From positions 258,308 to 322,307 of the forward strand of contig CAWDLK010000003.1 of assembly GCA_963803165.1 (NCBI GenBank): DNA of 64,000 nucleotides, in the 5' to 3' direction. The translations under genes and the position numbers were made by a program. This DNA comes from Changshengia sp963803165. Its GTDB lineage: Bacteria; Chloroflexota; Dormibacteria; Aeolococcales; Aeolococcaceae. Of this stretch, positions 51,471 to 59,945 are shown piece after piece (position 1 is the stretch's first letter; each line of letters begins with the position of its first letter). Under the pieces are notes generated by a model, which worked only from the letters and a program-made list of their open reading frames with translations, searched no databases and was not told the DNA's origin.

Positions 51471-52435
51471 GCTCCGCCCGCCGCGGCGGAGGAGGGCTCG
51501 TCCGGATGCCCGGAGTGGTCGGTCACGGTGCTGAACACCTCATCCAGGCTGGGGTGCTCCAGACCGACCTCGTGGACGGCCACCCCCATGGCGCGGAGCC
51601 GGGCCACGACCTCCTCGAGCCCGGTCAGGCCACGCGGCGCCGGGGCGCTCACCGACCGGCCTCGCACCTCCGCCCCCTCGCCGAGCAGCTGCCGGACCCG
51701 CTCCACCACGCCGGGGTCCGCGTCGGGCAGGGTGACCCGGACCACGGGCCGTCCGATCGACGCCTTGAGCTGCTCCGGAGTGCCCTCGGCCACCACCAGC
51801 CCGCGGTCGATGACCACGATGGTGTCGGCGAGCCGGTCGGCCTCGTCGAGGTACTGGGTGGTGAGCAGCACGGTGGTGCCCCCAGCCACCAGGCTCCGGA
51901 TCGACGCCCACATCTCGCCGCGGCTGACCGGGTCGAGCCCGGTGGTGGGCTCGTCGAGGAAGAGAACCTCGGGGTGGTGGATCAGGCTGGCGGCGAGGTC
52001 GAGGCGGCGCCTCATCCCTCCCGAGTAGCGCTTCACCAGCTGATTGCCGGCCTCCACGAGGTCGAACTGGCCGAGCAGCTCCTGGGTCCGCCGCCGCGAG
52101 ACGGCCGCTCCCAGGTGGCAGAAGCGCCCGATGGTCTCGAGGTTCTCCGCCCCGGTGAGCAGCTCGTCCATGGTCGCGGTCTGGCCGGTGACGCCGATCC
52201 TGGTGCGGACCCGGGGCGCCTGCTGGGTGACGTCGAAACCGGCCACCCGGGCGTGTCCCGCGTCGGCGGGGAGCAGGGTGGTGAGGATGCGGACGGTGGT
52301 CGTCTTGCCCGCCCCATTGCGACCCAGGAGGGCGCACACGGTGCCCCTCTCCACGCGCAGGCTGACGTCGACCAGGGCTCTGGTCGCGCCGAAGGAGCGG
52401 GCGAGGTGATCCGCGGTGATGGCGGGAGCGCTCAC
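51467..52435 (-). CDS. ABC transporter ATPase (DrrA-like, daunorubicin-resistance family)
   Basis: 322 residues. Walker A 'LGRNGAGKTTTVRILTTLLP', Q-loop 'GVTGQTATMDELLTGAENLE', signature 'RYSGGMRRRLDLAASLIHHP', Walker B 'VLFLDEPTTGLD' and H-loop 'LLTTQYLDEADRLAD' are intact. The C-terminal 80 residues have the DrrA-type domain ending 'LEHPSLDEVFSTVTDHSG'. GTG 52435 is supported by AGCGTA (TACGCT on the minus strand, 52443-52448) 7 nt upstream, the leaderless pattern, and by the fold beginning at once. The longer frame to 52594 runs into the divergent oxidoreductase and is rejected. Confidence 0.93.
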   Translation of the reverse strand: MSAPAITADHLARSFGATRALVDVSLRVERGTVCALLGRNGAGKTTTVRILTTLLPADAGHARVAGFDVTQQAPRVRTRIGVTGQTATMDELLTGAENLETIGRFCHLGAAVSRRRTQELLGQFDLVEAGNQLVKRYSGGMRRRLDLAASLIHHPEVLFLDEPTTGLDPVSRGEMWASIRSLVAGGTTVLLTTQYLDEADRLADTIVVIDRGLVVAEGTPEQLKASIGRPVVRVTLPDADPGVVERVRQLLGEGAEVRGRSVSAPAPRGLTGLEEVVARLRAMGVAVHEVGLEHPSLDEVFSTVTDHSGHPDEPSSAAAGGA

Positions 52436-52442
52436 GGCAGGG

Positions 52443-52448
52443 AGCGTA
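52443..52448 (-). promoter_or_regulatory. -10 box TACGCT for the DrrAB-like operon
   Basis: On the minus strand TACGCT ends 7 nt before GTG 52435, so transcription would begin at the start codon. The 103-bp gap to the divergent oxidoreductase gene must also hold that gene's promoter. Confidence 0.45.
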
Positions 52449-52538
52449 GCGCGCGCGGGGGGAGGGCAGCGTGCCGCCGGCGCGTGGCGACGCCCACAGC
52501 CCGGCCGGTCGCTCCGGCATCGTGAGAAGCTCCGGTCC

Positions 52539-53471
52539 ATGCGCTTCGGGGTCCTGATCCTTCCGGCCGAGACGTGGGCGACGCAGCGCGACACCTGGCG
52601 GCGCGCCGATCACCTCGGCTTCGACCACGCCTGGACCTTCGACCACCTGGCCTGGCGGTCGCTCCGGGAGGCGCCGTGGTTCGGGGCGGTGCCGACCCTG
52701 GCGGCCGCTGCCGCGGTCACCTCGAGCATCCGGCTGGGCACCCTGGTCGCCTCCCCCAACTTCCGCCACCCGGTCCCCTTCGCGCGGGAGCTGATCACCC
52801 TGGACCACATCTCCGAGGGCCGGTTCACCCTCGGCATCGGGGCGGGGGGAGGTGGCTTCGACGCCGCCACCACCCGCCGGGAGGCGTGGTCCCAGCGGGA
52901 GCGGACCGATCGATTCGAGGAGTTCGTGACCCTCCTCGACCGGCTGCTCAGGGAGCCGGTCACCACCCACGAGGGTCGCTTCTACCGGGCGTACGGCGCG
53001 CGCATGCACCCCGGCTGCGTGCAGCGACCCCGCCTGCCGTTCGCGATCGCGGCCGGGGGGCCTCGGGGCATGCGCCTCGCCGCCCACCACGCCGCCATCT
53101 GGGTGACCGAGGGCCCGGCGGTGCCCGCGGGCGGCACCATCGGCGTCGAGGCCGCCCTCCCCGCTCTCGCCGCCGAGCTGGGACGCATCGACGCCGCCTG
53201 CGCCGAGGCCGGCCGCGATCCCACCAGCCTTGGACGTCTCCTCTTCGCAGGAGTGCGCATTGCGGGCGTCACCGCCTCGCCGGAGGCGTTCCGCGACGCC
53301 GCCGGCCGCTTCGCGGCGCTCGGCTTCACCGATCTCGTGGTGCCCTGGCCACGGTCCTCCGGCCCCTTCGGCGGAGAGATCCGGGACGTGGAGTGGATCG
53401 CGCACGAGGCGGCCGCCCTGCGCGGCTCGTCTCAACAGGTGGGTGGCGTCGCGCTCGAGTTGAAGGAGTAG
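52539..53471 (+). CDS. LLM-class (F420-dependent type) oxidoreductase
   Basis: 310 residues of luciferase-like TIM-barrel fold. 'MRFGVLILPAETWATQRDTW', 'ADHLGFDHAWTFDHLAW', 'TSSIRLGTLVASPNFRHPVP', 'ELITLDHISEGRFTLGIGAG' and 'LPFAIAAGGPRGMRLAAHHA' are standard LLM motifs; 'ELITLDHIS' and 'GIGAGGGGFDA' are typical of F420-using members. The cofactor is inferred from these motifs, the substrate is unknown. ATG 52539 starts the fold at once; the frame upstream to 52416 is shadow. Its last 40 bp overlap the end of the convergent lipoprotein gene, which is unusual but both frames look real. Confidence 0.85.
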   Translation: MRFGVLILPAETWATQRDTWRRADHLGFDHAWTFDHLAWRSLREAPWFGAVPTLAAAAAVTSSIRLGTLVASPNFRHPVPFARELITLDHISEGRFTLGIGAGGGGFDAATTRREAWSQRERTDRFEEFVTLLDRLLREPVTTHEGRFYRAYGARMHPGCVQRPRLPFAIAAGGPRGMRLAAHHAAIWVTEGPAVPAGGTIGVEAALPALAAELGRIDAACAEAGRDPTSLGRLLFAGVRIAGVTASPEAFRDAAGRFAALGFTDLVVPWPRSSGPFGGEIRDVEWIAHEAAALRGSSQQVGGVALELKE

Positions 53472-54088
53472 GCGCTGCTGTAGATCGAGGTCGCGGCGCA
53501 GCCGGTGTCCTGGTCCTGTGCATACCAGCTGCCGCCGACCTCGACCACGGTCCATCGCAGCGAGGTCGACGGAGTCCACGGGAAGGTCACCGAGACATAC
53601 GCGGTGCTCCCGCTCTGCGAGATCAGGCTGAAGGTCCAGGTGCCCGACCCACCCTGGCACCGGCACTGCCACGCCGCGCCCCCGCCGGTGCCGTTGAACG
53701 GGTTCTCGCCGATACGGGTGGCCAGCTGCAGGGTCATCGGGCAGGGCTGGGCGATGATCGACTTGGCACAGCCGCTCTGCTGGCTCACGGTGCCGGGGGC
53801 TCCGGTGCCGGAGACCTCCTCCGCAGCGGTGACCGGGTCGCTCGCCCCGGGACCGACGACGGCGACCGGCGCCGGTGTCGGCGTCGGAGTGGCGGCCGGA
53901 ACCGACGCCGACGGGCTCGCGGCCGGCGCGGTCGGGGCGGCCGTCGGTGAGCTCGTGCTCCCGCAGGCGGCGAGGCAGCAGGCGGCGGCCGCGGCCGCGG
54001 CCGCGACCAGGACGAGATGCCGGTGCGTCCATCCCAGCAGGGCCCCGTGCGCCCCCGGCGCGCCACTCCCCCAAGACGTGGTGCTCAT
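53432..54088 (-). CDS. Secreted lipoprotein with Ala/Pro/Ser linker
   Basis: 218 residues. A signal peptide with a long Ala run ends in lipobox 'CLAACGS' (Cys at about residue 45). A 60-residue Ala/Pro/Thr/Ser linker follows, then a beta-rich C-terminal domain of about 110 residues with 'GGAAWQCRCQGGSGTWTFSL', 'TAYVSVTFPWTPSTSLRWTV' and 'EVGGSWYAQDQDTGCAATSI'. Cys residues in that domain could form disulfides. ATG 54088 has GGGGGT upstream. The C-terminal end overlaps the convergent oxidoreductase gene by 40 bp. I recognise no family; the strand pattern resembles small Ig-like or lipocalin-type surface domains. Confidence 0.75.
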   Translation of the reverse strand: MSTTSWGSGAPGAHGALLGWTHRHLVLVAAAAAAAACCLAACGSTSSPTAAPTAPAASPSASVPAATPTPTPAPVAVVGPGASDPVTAAEEVSGTGAPGTVSQQSGCAKSIIAQPCPMTLQLATRIGENPFNGTGGGAAWQCRCQGGSGTWTFSLISQSGSTAYVSVTFPWTPSTSLRWTVVEVGGSWYAQDQDTGCAATSIYSSAYSFNSSATPPTC

Positions 54089-54329
54089 GTCACCGACCCC
54101 CTGTGCTCGGACCTTCGAGTCGCGACAACGGTAGCGCGTGAGCGGGGGTCCGTGGGGTCCTGCGGCAGCATCCCGACACACCCTCCGGCCCCGCCCGGGG
54201 GACCGGCGCCGGCCCGGAGGATGGCGGCGGATTTGTGCGGCGAAGGCCCATTCCTACAGGGCGCGACCGCGGCGCCGATGGGGTGCGGGGGACAGCCGCG
54301 CGACCCTCTGATCTGAACTCAGTGGCGTG

Positions 54330-54390
54330 TATAATTCGGTGCAGCTTTCGAGTCCAAGGGAACTGCGACCGATTGTCGGCACTTTGGACG
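54330..54390 (+). promoter_or_regulatory. xylA promoter with TATAAT -10 and downstream inverted repeats
   Basis: A perfect TATAAT (54330-54335), the only one noted in the window, lies about 90 bp before xylA. No TTGACA precedes it at 17 bp, which fits an activated or tightly repressed promoter. Immediately downstream GTCCAA...TTGGAC arms flank CCGATTGTCGG, a candidate operator for the ROK regulator at 57129-58343. Confidence 0.6.
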
Positions 54391-54427
54391 ATCGGACGAT
54401 GGCAGAGGGGCCCTCGAGGAGATGACC

Positions 54428-55583
54428 ATGCTGAAGCCGACCCGCGAAGACCATTTCTCGTTCGGGCTTTGGACAGTGGGCTGGCAGGGTGTCGACGTCT
54501 TCGGCGCCGCCGTGCGCGAGCCGCTCGACCCGGTGGTGGCGGTCAACCATCTGGCCGAGCTCGGAGCCTACGGCATCAGCTTCCACGACAACGACGTCTT
54601 CCCGTTCGACGCTACCGCGGCCGACAAGAGCCGCGTGATCGGGCGCCTGCGCCAGGCGGTCGAGAGCGTCGGGCTGGTGATCCCGATGGTGACCACCAAC
54701 CTCTTCTCCCACCCGGTCTTCCGCGACGGCGCCTTCACCGCCAACGACCGGCAGGTGCGCCGTTTCGCGCTCCGCAAGGTCCTCGACAACCTCGACCTCG
54801 CCGCCGAGCTCGGAGCCGGTACGGTGGTCTTCTGGGGAGGACGCGAAGGCGCCGAGTCGGGCGCCGCCAAGGACATCCGCGCCGCTCTCGATCGCTACAA
54901 GGAGGCCTTCGACATCCTCGCGGGCTACGTGATCGAGAAGGGGTACAAGCTCCGCTTCGCGATCGAGCCCAAGCCGAACGAGCCGCGCGGCGACATGCTC
55001 CTGCCCACCATCGGCCACGCCCTGGCCTTCATCAACGAGCTGGAGCACTCCGAGATGGTGGGGCTCAACCCCGAGGTCGGCCACGAGGAGATGTCCGGGC
55101 TCAACTTTGCCCACGGGCTCGCCCAGGCGCTCTGGCACGGCAAGCTCTTCCACGTCGACCTCAACGGTCAGAACGGGCCGCGCTACGACCAGGACCTCCG
55201 CTTCGGCGCCGGCAACGCCCGGGGGGCCTTCTGGACCGTCGACATCCTCGAGTTCGGGCGGCTACCAGGGACCCCGTCACTTCGACTTCAAGCCGCCGCG
55301 CACCGAGGACATGGACGGGGTGTGGGCGTCGGCCGCCGGCTGCATCCGCAACTACCTCATCCTGCGCGACCGGGTCCGCGCCTTCCGCGCCGACCCCGAG
55401 GTGGCGGCTGCCCTCAGGGCGGCCCGGCTCGACGAGCTGGCGACGACCACCCTCGCCCCCGGCGAGACCCTGGCGTCGATGCGCACCGAGACCCTGGACG
55501 TCGACGCGAAGGCGGCACGGGGCCTGGCCTTCGAGCAGCTGGACCAGCTGGCCCTCGACTACCTCTACGGCGTCCGCTCCTAG
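54428..55583 (+). pseudogene. xylA: Xylose isomerase, interrupted by a one-base insertion
   Basis: The frame from ATG 54428 gives 'EDHFSFGLWTVGWQG', 'AYGISFHDNDVFPFD', 'VFWGGREGAESGAAKDI', 'FAIEPKPNEPRGDMLLPTIG', 'MVGLNPEVGHEEMSGLNF' and 'KLFHVDLNGQNGPRYDQDLR', the metal- and sugar-binding motifs of actinobacterial-type xylose isomerase. At 55256-55258 an extra G in 'TTCGGGCGGC' shifts the frame; the rest ('GYQGPRHFDFKPPRTEDMDG' to 'LALDYLYGVRS') is read from the next frame to the TAG at 55581-55583. Removing one base gives 384 residues, the normal length. GAGGAG at 54416-54421 fits ATG 54428 better than ATG 54422. It converts D-xylose to D-xylulose; xylB follows 36 bp later. Confidence 0.93.
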
Positions 55584-55619
55584 GCGGATGGCGCGACCAG
55601 AGGTGAGCGGGCTCCACCG

Positions 55620-57079
55620 GTGAGCTCGAGCGCGCTCGTCGGCATCGACATCGGCACGACGTCGACCAAGGCCGTGGCCATCGAGCCGGCCTCCGGAAGA
55701 GTGCTCAGCGTCGCCGAGTTCCCCCACCCGGTGAGCTCCCCCACCCGGGCTGGATGGAGCAGGGACCGGACGCGTGGGTGGCGGGGACCCGCACGGTGCT
55801 CGACCGGATCCGAACCGAGGTCACCGAGATCCTCGGCATCGGCTTCTCCGGCCAGATGCACGGCCTGGTCTGCCTCGACGCCCGGGGCGCGGTCATCCGC
55901 CCGGCCATCCTCTGGAACGACCAGCGCTCGGCCCCGCAGTGCGCCGCGCTGGAGAGTGGGGACGGCCGCGATCGGCTGGTGAGGCTCACCGGCAACCGCG
56001 CCCTGCCCGGCTTCACCGCCCCGAAGCTGCTCTGGATGCGCGAACGCGAGCCGGCCGAGTACGCCCGCATCCGCCAGATCGCGCTACCCAAGGACTACGT
56101 GCGTGACCGCCTGACCGGCGGCCATCGCAGCGACGTCGCCGACGCCTCGGGGACACTGCTCCTCGACGTCGCCGAGCGCCGCTGGAGCGCCGAGCTGCTG
56201 GCCGAGCTGGACATCCCGCCGTCATGGCTGCCGGAGCTCGTCGAGAGCTGCGACGCCGTCGGCAGCTTCGAGGGGGTGCCGGTCGCCGCCGGCGCGGGCG
56301 ACCAGCCGGCCGCGGCCGCGGGCGGGGGCATCACCGGCCCGGGCCCGCTCTCGGTGGTGCTCGGCACCTCGGGGGTGGTACTGGCGGCGACGGACCGTTT
56401 CCTCGCCGACCCCGAGGGCCGCGTCCACGCCTTCTGCCATGCCGCGCCGGAGCGGTGGCTGGTGATGGGAGTGATGCTGGCGGCGGCCGGGTCGCTGGCC
56501 TGGTACCACGACACCCTGCTCCCGAGGGTCGACTACGACGCCATGCTCGGCGAGGCCGAGAGCGTGCCGCCGGGCTGCGACGGCCTGCTCTTCCTCCCCT
56601 ACCTCGCCGGGGAGCGGACCCCCCACTTCGACTCCGAGGCGCGCGGAGCCTTCTGCGGCCTGAGCGTGACCCACGGGCGCGGGGCCCTCACCCGGGCGGT
56701 CCTGGAGGGCGTCGCCTTCGGCCTCCGCGACTGCCTCGACACCGTCCGTGCCGTGGGTGCGACCGCGGACCGCGGCCGGGTGTCGGGCGGGGGATCGAGG
56801 AGCCGGCTGTGGCTGCAGACCGTCGCCAGCGTGCTCGAGCTGCCCCTCGAGGTGATGGCCACCGACCAGGGCTCGGCCTTCGGCGCCGCCCTCCTCGGGG
56901 GCGTCGCCGCCGGCGTCTACGCCGACCTCGACGAGGCGGCGGCGACCTGCGTGCGGGTCACCGACGTCGTCGAGCCGGTGGCCGCCTGGATCGAGCCGTA
57001 CCGGGAGGCGCGCGCTCGGTTCCGCGCCTGCTATCCCGCCCTCCGCTCGCTCGGCGCCGGGAGCGCCGGCCCGCTCTGA
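55620..57079 (+). pseudogene. xylB: Xylulokinase, interrupted by a one-base deletion
   Basis: FGGY-family kinase of about 486 residues if repaired. The N-terminal frame gives 'ALVGIDIGTTSTKAVAIEPA' (phosphate-1 motif) up to 'HPVSSP'; the rest is in another frame from 'HPGWMEQGPDAWVAGTRTVL' to the TGA at 57077-57079, with 'IGFSGQMHGLVCLDARGAVI', 'ILWNDQRSAPQCA', 'GLLFLPYLAGERTPHFDSEA' and 'RVSGGGSRSRLWLQTVASVL'. A C-run at 55738-55742 is one base short; adding a C restores S-P-H-P-G-W. The GTG start at 55620 follows GAGGTGAG at long spacing. It would phosphorylate D-xylulose to D-xylulose-5-phosphate. It forms an operon with xylA. Confidence 0.92.
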
Positions 57080-57128
57080 TCCGGTCGGGGCCGGCCGGGC
57101 CGCGGTCGCCACCCGGCGGAGCACCGGG

Positions 57129-58343
57129 TCAGGCCGACCTCAGCTCCGGCCCTCGCAGCGGGACCAGGGTCGGCTCGTCGAGGACCGCCCTCAGCGCCAG
57201 CTCGGCAGCGCCCAGGAGGGGCGCCTCGGCACCGAGCTGCGCCGCCCGGATCTCCACCGCCTCGTAGGCAGGCTTCATGACCCGCGCCCTCAACTCCACC
57301 TGGACGATCTCCTCGACCAGGGGCCACATGATGCCCAGGTAACCGCCGAGCACGACCCGCTGCGGGTTGAGGGAGTTGACCAGACCCGCCATGCCCGCAC
57401 CCAGCCAACGGCCGACCTCCTCCACCGCCGCCAGCGCCACCGGGTCAGCCCAGGCGGCCTCACGCACCAGCCGGGCGACGGCGTCGGGCCGGTACCCTGT
57501 CTCGGCCCTCCCGGCGCGCAGCAGGAGTGCCGGCCCCCCGATCTCCGTCTCCCAGCAACCGATCGCCCCGCAGCGGCAGGGAGCGCCCCCGGGGTTCACC
57601 TGCACATGCCCCACCTCCCCCGCGCAGCCCGCCGCCCCCACCAGCGGCCGGCCGTCGATCACCAGGCCGCCGCCGATGCCGACGTCGCTGGAGATGTAGA
57701 CGAGGTGGTCGACCCCGATCCCCGCCCCCCAGGTGTGCTCGGCCACGGCGCCGAGGTCGGCCTCGTTGGCGATCAGCACAGGCAGGCTCGACCCCAGCCG
57801 CTCGGCGACCAGGCTGCCCAGCGGCACGTCCCGCCAGCCCAGGTTGGGGGCGAAGTGCACCATGCCGTCGGCCCGGCGGACGACGCCCGGGACCGCCATC
57901 CCCAGACCGGCCACCCAGCACCCCGCGGGGATCGCGGCCTGCGCCGCCCGGATGAGCCTGGCGACGTCCTCCACCGTCTGGTCGGGGGCCCGGCGGCCCT
58001 GCCGGTGCGGCACGCGTGCCAGGTGGAGGATGCGACCGCCCAGCCCGACCACCGCTGCCGACAGCGAGTTGACCTCGATGTCCGCGGTGATGGCGGCCGC
58101 GCCCTCGGCGCGAGGTCGGGCCACCAGCGACGGGCGGCCGCGCGATCCCAGGCGGGCGGGGTCGCCCACCTCCACCAGGCCGCGCGCGCAGAGGTCCGCG
58201 ACCAGCTCACCGATCGTGCTCCGAGCCATGCCCAGGGCGACGCCGATCTCGGATCGGGAGACCGCCCCCGACTGGTGGAGGTGTCGGAGCAACAGGCCCA
58301 GATTGTGACGGCGGACCGACTCCGCGGAGGCCATCGGGGTCAT
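57129..58343 (-). CDS. xylR: ROK-family transcriptional repressor (XylR-type)
   Basis: 404 residues. The N-terminal winged helix ('LLRHLHQSGAVSRSEIGVAL', 'GMARSTIGELVADLCARGLV') is followed by a ROK sugar-kinase-like domain with 'EVNSLSAAVVGLGGRIL', 'GIGVDHLVYISSDVGIGGGL', the HxGHxxV-like 'AGEVGHVQVNPGG' and the zinc motif 'CRCGAIGCWE'. ROK repressors of this layout control xylose operons and release DNA on sugar binding. The locus context (xylA, xylB, xylose-type importer) gives the XylR assignment. ATG 58343 lies 8 nt after CATATT on the minus strand, so it is probably leaderless. Confidence 0.9.
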   Translation of the reverse strand: MTPMASAESVRRHNLGLLLRHLHQSGAVSRSEIGVALGMARSTIGELVADLCARGLVEVGDPARLGSRGRPSLVARPRAEGAAAITADIEVNSLSAAVVGLGGRILHLARVPHRQGRRAPDQTVEDVARLIRAAQAAIPAGCWVAGLGMAVPGVVRRADGMVHFAPNLGWRDVPLGSLVAERLGSSLPVLIANEADLGAVAEHTWGAGIGVDHLVYISSDVGIGGGLVIDGRPLVGAAGCAGEVGHVQVNPGGAPCRCGAIGCWETEIGGPALLLRAGRAETGYRPDAVARLVREAAWADPVALAAVEEVGRWLGAGMAGLVNSLNPQRVVLGGYLGIMWPLVEEIVQVELRARVMKPAYEAVEIRAAQLGAEAPLLGAAELALRAVLDEPTLVPLRGPELRSA

Positions 58344-58351
58344 ATGTCCGC

Positions 58352-58357
58352 AATATG
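58352..58357 (-). promoter_or_regulatory. -10 box CATATT of the ROK regulator gene
   Basis: On the minus strand CATATT ends 8 nt before ATG 58343. The surrounding AT-rich stretch (58341-58370) stands out from the GC-rich flanks and could also bind the repressor itself. The remaining gap up to 58521 holds nothing else I can name. Confidence 0.45.
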
Positions 58358-58521
58358 AACGAAATACATGGGGATCTGCTCGGGTGGGGCCGAGATCGCC
58401 TCAAAGGGGGGGAGATTGGCCTTCGAGGAGACGCGCCGCCCGCCGGCCGCCCGGAGGGCGCACCGCGCGCCCCCCGGCCGCCGGACCGGCATCGCCGACC
58501 CGCAGGGCCGGCGCCGAGGGC

Positions 58522-59901
58522 TCAGGCCTTCGAGCGTGAGCCCGACCGTGAGAGGACGTCGACCGTGCCCGCTGCGAGAAGCACGACGGCGATCAGCACG
58601 TCGACCCACTCGGAGGACACCCCGAGGAGGTAGAGGCCGTTGTAGATGCCACCGATCATCAGGCCGCCCAGGACCCCGTGGAGGGTCTTGCCCCGTCCGC
58701 CGAAGAGGCTGGTGCCGCCGATGACGGCGGCGGCCACCGCGAGCAGGACGTAGGCGTTGGCGGACTTGATGATGTCGGTCTGGATGAACACCTGCCACGA
58801 GCAGAAGAGGATGCCGGCGATCCCGGAGGTGAGGCCCGCCAGCACGAAGCCCCAGGTCCGGATGGCGGGGAGGCTGACGCCGGCTCGCCGCGCCGCCTCG
58901 GGGTTGCCGCCGATGGCGTAGACGTAGCGGCCGAACCGGGTGCGCTGAAGCAGGAGGGTCCAGATGAATAGCACCGCGAGGACGATCGGGATGATGAAGG
59001 GCAGCCCGTCGATGACCCCGAAGTGGGCCCGGTTGAGGTTGCAGAGCGCGACCACCACGATCCCCGCCGCGGCGAGACCGGCGATCTTGATCGCGGTGAA
59101 GCTGGCGGGCGGCGCCACCAGGCCCTGGCGACGCCGGGCGGCGTCGCGGAACCACCAGAAGCCGCCCGCGGCCACCACCACCACCGCCAGCAGGATCCAG
59201 CTGAAGAGCGGGCTGAACCGCCCATAGAAGATGTCGTAGAGCTGGACCTGAGCGGGGACCGTGACATTGCGGATGGAGATCGGGTTGCCGTTGAGGACGA
59301 TCAGGCAGACTCCCTCGAGCACCAGGAAGGTGCCCAGGGTGACGATGAACGACGGCATCTTGAATCGGGCCACCAGCGTCCCCTGGATGGCACCGACACC
59401 GGAGCAGACGAGCAGGGCGACGACGATCGCCAGCCACGCCGGCAGGGCCAGGCCGTGCGGGCAGAGCGCGCAGCTGGCCGACCCGGAGGGCTGGACCAGC
59501 TCGGCGACCACGACGGCGCCCAGGGCCATCACCAGGCCCACGGAGAGGTCGATCTCGCCGAGCAGGAGGGCAAAGATCTCGGCCATCGCCAGCAGCATGT
59601 AGATGCTGCTCTGCTCGAACAGGTTGACCAGGTTCTGGGACGACAGGAACTTGGAGTTGGCGATCTGGAAGGCGATGAAGACGATGACGATGCCGAGCAC
59701 GACGGGGAGGACCCCGCTGTCTCCACCCCTCACCTTCTGCCACCAGGCACGCAGGTACTCGCCCATCGACTGGGCCGCAATCTCGGGGGGCAGCTCAGCC
59801 TCGGCGGAGGCGGTCAGGTCGACCATCGCCTCCGCGTCGACGCCCGAGGAGGCGGCCGCCACCGGGCCGGCGGTCAGCGGGTCACTGTCGATCCTGGCCA
59901 T
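58522..59901 (-). CDS. xylH: Sugar ABC importer permease (XylH-type), copy 1
   Basis: 459 residues. A 60-residue cytoplasmic N-terminus precedes about 11 membrane helices. 'LLAMAEIFALLLGEIDLSVG', 'GAIQGTLVARFKMPSFIVTL' (EAA-like), 'RTRFGRYVYAIGGNPEAARR' and 'VIGGTSLFGGRGKTLHGVLG' are XylH/RbsC-family motifs. A long loop in the middle ('WFRDAARRRQGLVAPPASFT') separates the two halves, as in XylH. It is last in the importer unit, 38 bp after copy 2. It imports xylose or a related aldose from the binding protein. Confidence 0.92.
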   Translation of the reverse strand: MARIDSDPLTAGPVAAASSGVDAEAMVDLTASAEAELPPEIAAQSMGEYLRAWWQKVRGGDSGVLPVVLGIVIVFIAFQIANSKFLSSQNLVNLFEQSSIYMLLAMAEIFALLLGEIDLSVGLVMALGAVVVAELVQPSGSASCALCPHGLALPAWLAIVVALLVCSGVGAIQGTLVARFKMPSFIVTLGTFLVLEGVCLIVLNGNPISIRNVTVPAQVQLYDIFYGRFSPLFSWILLAVVVVAAGGFWWFRDAARRRQGLVAPPASFTAIKIAGLAAAGIVVVALCNLNRAHFGVIDGLPFIIPIVLAVLFIWTLLLQRTRFGRYVYAIGGNPEAARRAGVSLPAIRTWGFVLAGLTSGIAGILFCSWQVFIQTDIIKSANAYVLLAVAAAVIGGTSLFGGRGKTLHGVLGGLMIGGIYNGLYLLGVSSEWVDVLIAVVLLAAGTVDVLSRSGSRSKA

Positions 59902-59913
59902 CGCTCACCCTGA

Positions 59914-59945
59914 GATGTTCGGACGTGAATAATAGATGTTCAGAC
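59914..59945. repeat. Direct repeat GATGTTCrGAC, 21 bp apart
   Basis: GATGTTCGGAC (59914-59924) and GATGTTCAGAC (59935-59945) lie in the short gap between the two permease genes, the second overlapping the end of copy 2. The 21-bp period is two helical turns, so a regulator could bind both on one face. Confidence 0.45.
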
